Shown here one piece after another: positions 1-6,434 of a DNA stretch of 33,911 bases. The position numbers and the translations under genes were made by a program. Within the stretch, counting starts at the first letter, position 1, and every line of letters starts with the position of its first letter. Origin of the DNA: Candidatus Eisenbergiella stercorigallinarum (lineage in GTDB: Bacteria; Bacillota; Clostridia; Lachnospirales; Lachnospiraceae); the NCBI GenBank assembly GCA_019120525.1, contig DWUW01000154.1, positions 1-33,911 of the forward strand, written 5' to 3'. Below the pieces are notes generated by a model. It was not told the origin of the DNA, made no database searches, and saw only the letters and a program-made list of their open reading frames with translations.

Positions 1-1088
1 TTTACGACCAGGTTTCTGTCAAAGCGTTTTTCCACGTATTCCCGGCCCTTCTGTCCCATCTCCCTCTTTTTCTCATAAGGAAGGGCGAGAAAGGCTTCCA
101 CGGCCTTCTCCAGGCTCTCCGCGTCCTTCGGCGCGAAGGAAATGCCGCTCACCCCGTCCTCAAAGGTGTCCAGGCAGCCCTCCACCGCGCTGGCAAGGAC
201 CGGCCTCGCCGTGGCCGCCGCCTCCAGGAGCACGTTGCTCATTCCCTCATGGTAGGAGGGATGGATCAGGGCATGGCATTGTGCCAGGAATGCGGGCACA
301 TCGTCCCGGTAGCCGTAGTACTCCAGAACGCCCTCCTTCTGCAGCTTCTCCACAAGAGGCTCATAACGCGCCCTGGTCTCCTCCTCGTAAGCGCCCAGCA
401 GGCGGAACACCGTTTCCGGATGCCGCGCGTGGATCCGCTGCGCCGCCTCCAGAAGCTCTCCGATCCCTTTATCCTCCATCAGACGGAGGATGGACAGGAA
501 CACGGTCCTTTTCCTTCCGTCCGGCGCCGTCTCCGGCGGATATTCCTGCGGCAGGTGCGCGGACAGGTTTACGCCGGAGCCGGGAATGATCCGGCTTTTT
601 CCGGAAAGGCAGCCCTTTTTTCGCATAAAATCCCGGTTCCCCCGGTTCTGGAAGAACACGCAGGAAGCCTTCTTAAGCCCCAGGCGGTACAGAAGCACGA
701 TCAGCTTCTGCAGAAGCCCTTCATGCTCCAGAGTGGTGCCCAGCCCCGTGACGTTGGCCAGATACGGCGTTTTCGTCATTCCCGCCGCAAGACCGCCGTA
801 GACATTGGGCTTGATGGTATAGGTAAACACCGCCTCTGGCCGGTAACGCTTCATCAGCTCTCTGTAAAAAAGCAGGAGCTTCAGATCCTTTGCCGGATTC
901 ATCCCCCGCCGTTCAAAAGAGGTGGGAATATATTCGCAGCCAAGCTGGCGGATGCGCTGCACATAGCCGGTATCCGGGACGGAAACCAGCACCCGCCAGC
1001 CTTCGTCCAGAAGCGCCTGCAGCACCTCCCTGCGGAAGTCGTACAGGCCGGAATCGCTGTTGGATAAAATCAGTACGCAGTGTTCCAT
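1..1088 (-). CDS. Glycosyltransferase family 4 (PglA/CapM-like), C-terminus cut by window edge
   Basis: A retaining GT-B glycosyltransferase that should add a sugar from a nucleotide donor to a lipid-linked acceptor on the cytoplasmic face. About 362 residues are visible; the C-terminus lies beyond position 1. The N-terminal Rossmann half has SNSDSGLYDFRREVL and the stretch FTYTIKPNVYGGLA, followed by NVTGLG, as in PglA/CapM-type GalNAc or related transferases. The C-terminal half has HPSYHEGMSNVLLEA, the family-4 EX7E region. The ATG at 1088 lies five bases after the stop of the ATP-grasp gene, with an AGGAG site inside that gene's end, so the two are co-translated. Placed after a PglC-like sugar transferase, it most likely adds the second sugar of the lipid-linked glycan. 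Donor specificity cannot be read from the sequence. Confidence 0.9.
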   Translation of the reverse strand, partial: MEHCVLILSNSDSGLYDFRREVLQALLDEGWRVLVSVPDTGYVQRIRQLGCEYIPTSFERRGMNPAKDLKLLLFYRELMKRYRPEAVFTYTIKPNVYGGLAAGMTKTPYLANVTGLGTTLEHEGLLQKLIVLLYRLGLKKASCVFFQNRGNRDFMRKKGCLSGKSRIIPGSGVNLSAHLPQEYPPETAPDGRKRTVFLSILRLMEDKGIGELLEAAQRIHARHPETVFRLLGAYEEETRARYEPLVEKLQKEGVLEYYGYRDDVPAFLAQCHALIHPSYHEGMSNVLLEAAATARPVLASAVEGCLDTFEDGVSGISFAPKDAESLEKAVEAFLALPYEKKREMGQKGREYVEKRFDRNLVV

Positions 1089-1093
1089 GCTTT

Positions 1094-2071
1094 CTACAAC
1101 TCCTCCCGCCTTCGGATCATGATCTCATTATACTTCATCATGCAGATCCCTTCCTCATAAGCCCCGATGGCTTCCTCATTGGGCTTTCCTTCCAGATTCC
1201 GGATGATCTGCGCGGGCACATTGACGCCGCATTCATACGCGTGCGGATAACCGCCGCCGAACCGGGGATTCACCTCTGAGATACAGTATTCGTCCCCGCG
1301 CCGGAAAATATCTATGTCAATGATACCACAAAAACCGACAGTTTCAACGAAATTTTTGATCAGGGAAAACAGCCTTTCGTCCTTCACGGAAACGGACTTG
1401 TCCGTTTCCCCGGCCCGCATCTTCAGCTTCTCCTTCACGAAAATGGAGGTCACCTTCTTCGTGATCATATCCACATACACGTCCGCGCCGTACTCCGTGC
1501 CGTCCATGTATTCCTGGATCATCATATCCTCCTGACAGCCGTGCAGGAACCGCACCGCTTCCAGCGTATCCGCCCGGCTGATGCCGATGCTGGCGCTTCC
1601 CTTCGCGGGCTTCACAAAGACGGGAAGCTTCACCTCTCCCGTATGAAGCGCCTCCTCAAAGGCGGCAAGATCCATGAAGCAGCGGCCCGTGGGGATCTGC
1701 AGCTCACACAGCTTCTGATACATCCGGAACTTATCAAAGGAGGTCTCCACCGCATCCAGGGAAGAAATCACAGGCGTGGTCCCCACCGCGAGAAACTCCT
1801 CCCGATGGCGGGCCAGAAGGGCCAGCTCCGGATCGATCAGGGAAAACACGCCGGTGATCTTCTTTTCCCTGCAGATGGAAAGGATTTTTTCCAGATAGCC
1901 CGGCTCCGTGATCCGCGGGACAAGGATGGCCTCATCCGCCTCATACAGGGCGGGGGCGAGGCTGCTGCAGTCCGTGGCGTACACCTTCCCTTTTCCCGCC
2001 AGCTCCTTCTTAAAATACTGCACCACCTTGTTGCGGGTGCCCGCGCTTAAGATCAGAAGATTGATTTCCAT
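1094..2071 (-). CDS. ATP-grasp ligase (CarB/D-Ala-ligase-like fold)
   Basis: 325 residues. The ATP-grasp fold joins a carboxylate to an amine through an acyl phosphate. Visible motifs are an N-terminal preATP-grasp region (LLILSAGTRNK), the nucleotide loop VKPAKGSAS at about 153-161, IQEYMDGTEYGADVYVD at about 185-201, and the metal/phosphate motif EVNPRFGGG at about 266-274. Its neighbours are a PglC-like phosphoglycosyltransferase and the GT4. In Neisseria, PglB2 fuses a PglC-like domain to an ATP-grasp domain that puts a glyceroyl group on the 4-amino sugar. By analogy this separate ligase may acylate a UDP-4-amino-sugar here, where no PglD acetyltransferase is seen beside the block. That substrate is inference; carbamoyl-phosphate-like or amino-acid ligase roles remain possible. 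Confidence 0.85.
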   Translation of the reverse strand: MEINLLILSAGTRNKVVQYFKKELAGKGKVYATDCSSLAPALYEADEAILVPRITEPGYLEKILSICREKKITGVFSLIDPELALLARHREEFLAVGTTPVISSLDAVETSFDKFRMYQKLCELQIPTGRCFMDLAAFEEALHTGEVKLPVFVKPAKGSASIGISRADTLEAVRFLHGCQEDMMIQEYMDGTEYGADVYVDMITKKVTSIFVKEKLKMRAGETDKSVSVKDERLFSLIKNFVETVGFCGIIDIDIFRRGDEYCISEVNPRFGGGYPHAYECGVNVPAQIIRNLEGKPNEEAIGAYEEGICMMKYNEIMIRRREEL

Positions 2072-2092
2072 AATTACCTCCCTGACGCTGTC

Positions 2093-2731
2093 TCACAGCC
2101 TTCCTTCCGCCTCCGCCCTGGCCTTCCGGATCTGGGCCAGGTTTCCTTCGGAAGCCGACGTATCCTCCGCCACACCGGAGCGGTCGAAGACCGCCTTCAC
2201 CGTCATGACGAGCACCTTCACGTCCATGGCGAAGGACAGGTTCTTCACATACTCCACATCCTTCGCAAGCCGTCTGTCCCAGTCCAGAAAATTCCGCCCG
2301 GAAGCCTGGGCAAGACCGGTAAGGCCGGGCCTTACCGTGTGGCGCAGCCTCTCCTCTTCGGTGTACCAGGGCAGGTAGGAAACCAGCAGCGGCCTGGGGC
2401 CGATGATGCTCATATCTCCCTTAAAAATATTGAACAGCTCCGGCAGTTCGTCCAGGCTGGTGGAACGAAGGAACTTCCCGAAGGAGGTCAGCCGTTCTGA
2501 ATCCGGAAGGAGCTGTCCGTTCTCATCCCGCGCGTCCGTCATGGTGCGGAATTTGCACAAAGTAAAAATCTTCTCCTTCCGTCCCGGCCTCTCCTGATGG
2601 AACAGCACCGGGCTTCCCAGCTTCGTCCGCACCAGGACGGCCACGACCAGAAGCACGGGCGAGAGCACCAGGATCGCGCAGCCGGATAAAAGGATATCCA
2701 GCGCTCTTTTTCCAAATTTTCTGTAAAACAT
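2093..2731 (-). CDS. PglC/EpsL-type polyprenyl-phosphate sugar phosphotransferase
   Basis: 212 residues, close to the small monotopic phosphoglycosyltransferases (PglC is about 200). It should move a sugar phosphate from a UDP-sugar to undecaprenyl phosphate, the first membrane step of glycan assembly. There is one N-terminal hydrophobic re-entrant helix (residues 10-35), then FHQERPGR (44-51), FRTM (61-64), the catalytic Asp-Glu dyad in SLDELPEL (92-99), and IIGPRPLL (109-116). The frame is open upstream to 3031 without meaning. I chose ATG 2731 because GGAGG lies just upstream and the family start MFYRKFGKR follows. The aminotransferase gene upstream and the dehydratase at 4500-6434 point to a 4-amino- or acylamino-4,6-dideoxy UDP-sugar as donor. 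Confidence 0.93.
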   Translation of the reverse strand: MFYRKFGKRALDILLSGCAILVLSPVLLVVAVLVRTKLGSPVLFHQERPGRKEKIFTLCKFRTMTDARDENGQLLPDSERLTSFGKFLRSTSLDELPELFNIFKGDMSIIGPRPLLVSYLPWYTEEERLRHTVRPGLTGLAQASGRNFLDWDRRLAKDVEYVKNLSFAMDVKVLVMTVKAVFDRSGVAEDTSASEGNLAQIRKARAEAEGRL

Positions 2732-2774
2732 ACGCTCCTCCCTTCTGCCCGGATCCGCCCCGGCTCCGTTTCCG

Positions 2775-3956
2775 TCACACGAACAGCCCGCGCACCAGGC
2801 CGATGATCCGTTCCATGTCCTCCGGCGTATTCTTGATATCGCTGGGAAGGCACAGGCCGTGATAGAAGATCTTCGCTCCCACGCTCTCCGCGGGCGCGGA
2901 CAGATCCAGCGACTGCACGCTGCGGCCGTCCGCCCCCTTCCGGGATCCGTCCTTCGTGAAGAAATCCGCGCCCGCGAAAATGGGCTGCATGTGCATGGGC
3001 TTCCAGATGGGCCTGGTTTCAATGTTTTCATCGGAAAGCACGTCCATCACCCGGTCGGGCACAACGCCGCAGGCAGGATCGATGGTGATGCAGGAAAGCC
3101 AGTTGTTGGCCTCCCCGTCCGGGTTCAGGGGATTCATGGCAATGGCCGGGATATCCGCGAAGGCCTCCCGGTACTGCCGGTAGATCTCCTGCTTTTTCCG
3201 CTTGTGTTCCTCAATATGAAGGAGCTGGCCTCTGCCTACCCCGGCCGTGATATTGGACATCCGGTAGTTGAAGCCCAGCTGGGAATGCTGATAGTAGCGG
3301 GCCGCGTCCCTGGCCTGGGTGGAAAGGAACCTTGCCTTATCCACATATTCCTCATTGGCGGAAACCAGCATGCCGCCGCCGGAGGTGGTGATGATCTTGT
3401 TTCCGTTGAAGGAATAGATGCCGATGTCGCCAAAGCAGCCCGTCATCCTCCCCTGGAAGGTGGAGCCCAGGGATTCCGCCGCGTCCTCGATGAGCGGCAC
3501 GCCCTTCCGGTCGCAGATCTCGCGGATCCGGCCGATCTGGGCGGGGGTGCCGTACAGGTGGGCGCAGATCACCGCCTTCGCGTCCGGGTATTTTTCAAAG
3601 GCCGCCTCCAGCGCGTCCGGATCCATGTTCCAGGTCTTTTCCTCCGCGTCGATGAAAACCGGCACTGCCTTTTCATAGCAGATGGGATTGCAGGTGGCGG
3701 AAAAGGTCAGGTCGGAGGAAAACACCACGTCTCCCGGCTGAATTCCGATCAGCCGCAGGGCCAGATGGATGGCCGCCGTCCCGGCGCTCAGCGCCGCCGC
3801 GTGGCCGCAGCCCGTATATTCAGCCATTTCCTTTTCAAAGGCGTTCACATTCGGCCCCAGAGGAGCGATCCAGTTGGTCTCAAAGGCTTCGTTCACAAAC
3901 CGCTGCTCATCCCCGTGCATGGTAGGGGAAGACAGATAAATTCTTTCTTTTCCCAT
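2775..3956 (-). CDS. DegT/DnrJ/EryC1 aminotransferase (PglE/EpsN-type)
   Basis: 393 residues, full length for the family. This PLP enzyme should aminate the 4-keto-6-deoxy UDP-sugar made by the dehydratase of this operon. The start IYLSSPTMHGDEQ and then NWIAPLGPNV closely recall Bacillus EpsN and Campylobacter PglE. The PLP lysine is K187 in SFNGNKIITTSGGG, and EDAAESLG (158-165) holds the Asp that contacts the pyridine nitrogen. ATG 3956 is preceded by GGAG with good spacing; the frame is open to 4016 without a ribosome site. The 151-base gap to the VOC gene holds a perfect hairpin. The product is probably a UDP-4-amino-4,6-dideoxy-GlcNAc-type sugar; a PseC role is less likely given the EpsN-like sequence. 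Confidence 0.92.
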   Translation of the reverse strand: MGKERIYLSSPTMHGDEQRFVNEAFETNWIAPLGPNVNAFEKEMAEYTGCGHAAALSAGTAAIHLALRLIGIQPGDVVFSSDLTFSATCNPICYEKAVPVFIDAEEKTWNMDPDALEAAFEKYPDAKAVICAHLYGTPAQIGRIREICDRKGVPLIEDAAESLGSTFQGRMTGCFGDIGIYSFNGNKIITTSGGGMLVSANEEYVDKARFLSTQARDAARYYQHSQLGFNYRMSNITAGVGRGQLLHIEEHKRKKQEIYRQYREAFADIPAIAMNPLNPDGEANNWLSCITIDPACGVVPDRVMDVLSDENIETRPIWKPMHMQPIFAGADFFTKDGSRKGADGRSVQSLDLSAPAESVGAKIFYHGLCLPSDIKNTPEDMERIIGLVRGLFV

Positions 3957-4037
3957 ATCCTGTTCTCCATTTCCGTGCGGCTTTCGATCTGTCAAGGCCC
4001 TGCGCTGCCGCGCCATACGCAGAGCTGTCCGCTTCCG

Positions 4038-4066
4038 TAACAGTTCAGCCTTCGGCTAAACTGTTA
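4038..4066 (-). repeat. 13-bp hairpin with GAA triloop between VOC and aminotransferase genes
   Basis: In minus-strand RNA the arms TAACAGTTTAGCC and GGCTGAACTGTTA pair along 13 positions, with one U-G wobble, around a GAA loop. No U-tract follows. Nine-base direct copies of TCCGCTTCC lie on each side (4028-4036 and 4067-4075), like a target-site duplication. It may stabilise or process the transcript, or be a small inserted palindrome. Confidence 0.75.
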
Positions 4067-4107
4067 TCCGCTTCCCGTCTTCGGCCCGCATGTCCGGCCG
4101 CCGGGCC

Positions 4108-4503
4108 TCAGCCCTCTTTCTCCAGAAGCTCGATCATCCCGGCAAAGCGGTTCATGAGAAAGCACACGCGCCTTCCGCCGATGGCCGGAGCTGGCACGGG
4201 AGAATCGATCTGCACATAGCCGGACCCGGTGAGCCGTTTCAGCTCCCCGTCCAGATCCTCGCACACATAGCAGATATGATAGGGAGCGTTCTTATAGGTT
4301 TTTAACAGCCCGGCAACCACGCTGTCCGGCGCGTTGGGGCTGACCAGCTCCACCACATAACCGTCCTTTTCCAGAAAAAGGATGTCCACCTTCCGGTATG
4401 TGTCGTCCGTAACGTCTCCCAGCCGGACATAGCCCAGCTTTTCAAATTCTTCCGCAGCCTTCTCCAGTTTTTTTACCAGATAGCCGATGTGATGTATCCT
4501 CAC
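4108..4503 (-). CDS. VOC superfamily (glyoxalase/methylmalonyl-CoA-epimerase-like) protein
   Basis: 131 residues, a single pair of beta-alpha-beta-beta-beta modules. Signs are HHIGYLVKKLEKAAEEF at the start, FLEKDGYVVELVSP in the middle, YHICYVCEDLD opening the second half, and FAGMIELLEKE at the end. The candidate metal ligands are H4/H5, E56, H76 and E127. The start is GTG 4503, with GGAGG six bases upstream, and it overlaps the stop of the dehydratase gene (GTGA), so it is translationally coupled. Its position between a sugar 4,6-dehydratase and its aminotransferase suggests a small epimerase, isomerase or lactonase acting on the pathway sugar or on the acyl precursor. The function is not known to me. 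Confidence 0.85.
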   Translation of the reverse strand: MRIHHIGYLVKKLEKAAEEFEKLGYVRLGDVTDDTYRKVDILFLEKDGYVVELVSPNAPDSVVAGLLKTYKNAPYHICYVCEDLDGELKRLTGSGYVQIDSPVPAPAIGGRRVCFLMNRFAGMIELLEKEG

Positions 4504-6434
4504 GCTGATCCTCCCGTCCGTTTCGCTTCCTGTCTGGCCCGGACCGTCCTTCCGTCCTTCTTATAAACATAGGTGGGGACGATCTGCTGCACCAGAGGCC
4601 GGATATCCTCGACCTCATCCTTTGAGGCGTCCTCCAGCTTTTTTAGCTGGACGAAAAATTCGTCCTCGTCCAGCTCGATGGGCCTGCCGATATGGATGAG
4701 CTTATTCGCGGTATCCTGCATGCCCTCCTCATCCATCAGAAGCTCTTCATAAAGCTTTTCTCCCGGGCGGAGGCCCGTGAACTCGATCTGGATATCCTCG
4801 CCTACCTTGTAGCCGGATAAGCGGATCAGGTTTTTGGCAAGGTCCAGGATCTTCACCGGTTCTCCCATATCCAGGACGAAGATCTCTCCGCCCCTGGCGT
4901 AGGCCCCGGCCTGAAGCACCAGGGAAACCGCCTCCGGGATCGTCATGAAATACCGGATGATGTCCGGATGGGTGACGGTCACCGGGCCGCCCGCCGCGAT
5001 CTGCTTCTTGAACAGAGGGATCACGCTTCCGTTGCTCCCAAGCACATTTCCGAAACGGACCGCCACAAATTCCGTATCATAGTGCTTGTTGAAGGTCTGG
5101 ACGATCATCTCGCAGATCCGCTTGCTCGCCCCCATGATGTTGGTGGGATTCACCGCCTTGTCCGTGGAAATCATCACGAATTTGCGGCAGCCGTTGTTCG
5201 CCGCGGCATAGGCCGTCTTCCAGGTTCCGAATACGTTGTTTTTGATGGCCTCGTTGGGGCTAACCTCCATCAGGGGCACATGCTTGTGCGCCGCCGCGTG
5301 ATACACGATATCAGGATGATATTCGGAAAAAATGGCGTTCATCCGCTTTGTGTTGCGCACGGAGGCGATCAGCACCACAAGCTGCAGGTCCGGATGGTTC
5401 TGCAGCAGCTCCTGCTGGATATCATAAGCGTTATTTTCATAAATATCCACAATGACCAGCCGCGCCGGTTTATGCGTGGCAATCTGGCGGCACAGCTCGC
5501 TTCCGATGGAGCCGCCGCCCCCCGTGACCATGACCACCTTGTTCTGCACATAACCCAGGATGGAATCCAGGTCCACGCGGATGGGTTCCCTGCCCAGCAG
5601 ATCCTCCACCTCCACGTCCCGCAGCTTGCTCACGCTCACCTCGCCGTTGACCAGCTGGTACATGCCCGGAAGGGAACGCAGCTTACAGTTGGTTTCCTTA
5701 CAGATATCCAGGATATCCCGGATCACAGAACGGGGCGCGGAAGGGATCGCGATGAAAATCTCGTCGATATCGTAAAGGTCGGCGGATTCGATGATCTTGT
5801 CCCTGCCGCCAACCACCTTGATGCCCTGGATGAACTGGCCCCATTTCTGCCTGTCGTCGTCGATGATGCAGCGGATCACCATGGTGCTGTAGTTGCTGGT
5901 AACGATCTCCTTGATCAGCGCGTTCCCCGCTTCCCCGGCCCCGATGATCATGACGGAAATGTTATTTTTCCTGTTCTGCATCCGGTGCTTGCGGCCCCGG
6001 AGGAACCGATAGGAAAACCGGCTGATGAACAGGAAGGTGATCAGCAAAAACAGATACATGAAGTAGTAGCTGTCCGGCACAGGCTGTCCCGAGATCTTAA
6101 ACAGGTTCAGGCCGATCCCCGACACGATGGCGGACAGGAAGCAGGCGATCACCAGATTCTGCATCTCGTTTTCTCCCGCGAAGGCCCACAGGCTGTGATA
6201 CAGGCGGAAGAAGTAGAAGATCGCCACCGTCAGCAGGATGTTGAGCGGCAGGAAATTCCGCACGGGAAGGAGGAACTCGTCCGGAATGGCGTCCACATGC
6301 ATGTCGTAGCGCAGAAGCAGCGCCAGGAAGCTGGACGCGGTAATGCTCAGGATATCATACAGGATCAGCGCCGTCCTCCGGTAAAAAAGCTGATAATTAA
6401 AATATCTTTTTTTCGTTTTTTCTTTTTCCTGCAT
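4500..6434 (-). CDS. Membrane-anchored UDP-sugar 4,6-dehydratase (PglF/EpsC/CapD family)
   Basis: 644 residues, the full-length membrane form. Four predicted transmembrane helices lie at about 20-145. A first Rossmann-like CoA_binding region contains IIGAGEAG (163-170). The catalytic SDR domain has TGGGGSIGSEL (304-314) for NAD(P) and STDKAVNPTNIMGASKR (423-439), which carries the catalytic Thr/Asp/Lys of PglF/FlaA1-like dehydratases. It should convert UDP-GlcNAc to the 4-keto-6-deoxy sugar, feeding the aminotransferase at 2775-3956. The start overlaps the stop of the ligase gene by one base (TAATG), and no strong ribosome site is visible, so translation probably depends on coupling. The EpsC/EpsN/EpsL-like trio supports a bacillosamine-type product. 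Confidence 0.94.
   Translation of the reverse strand: MQEKEKTKKRYFNYQLFYRRTALILYDILSITASSFLALLLRYDMHVDAIPDEFLLPVRNFLPLNILLTVAIFYFFRLYHSLWAFAGENEMQNLVIACFLSAIVSGIGLNLFKISGQPVPDSYYFMYLFLLITFLFISRFSYRFLRGRKHRMQNRKNNISVMIIGAGEAGNALIKEIVTSNYSTMVIRCIIDDDRQKWGQFIQGIKVVGGRDKIIESADLYDIDEIFIAIPSAPRSVIRDILDICKETNCKLRSLPGMYQLVNGEVSVSKLRDVEVEDLLGREPIRVDLDSILGYVQNKVVMVTGGGGSIGSELCRQIATHKPARLVIVDIYENNAYDIQQELLQNHPDLQLVVLIASVRNTKRMNAIFSEYHPDIVYHAAAHKHVPLMEVSPNEAIKNNVFGTWKTAYAAANNGCRKFVMISTDKAVNPTNIMGASKRICEMIVQTFNKHYDTEFVAVRFGNVLGSNGSVIPLFKKQIAAGGPVTVTHPDIIRYFMTIPEAVSLVLQAGAYARGGEIFVLDMGEPVKILDLAKNLIRLSGYKVGEDIQIEFTGLRPGEKLYEELLMDEEGMQDTANKLIHIGRPIELDEDEFFVQLKKLEDASKDEVEDIRPLVQQIVPTYVYKKDGRTVRARQEAKRTGGSA

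Noticed and set aside
3990-3995. Perfect TTGACA on the minus strand before the aminotransferase gene
   Set aside because: The sequence 17 bases downstream (AAATGG) is not a -10 box, so this is not called a promoter.
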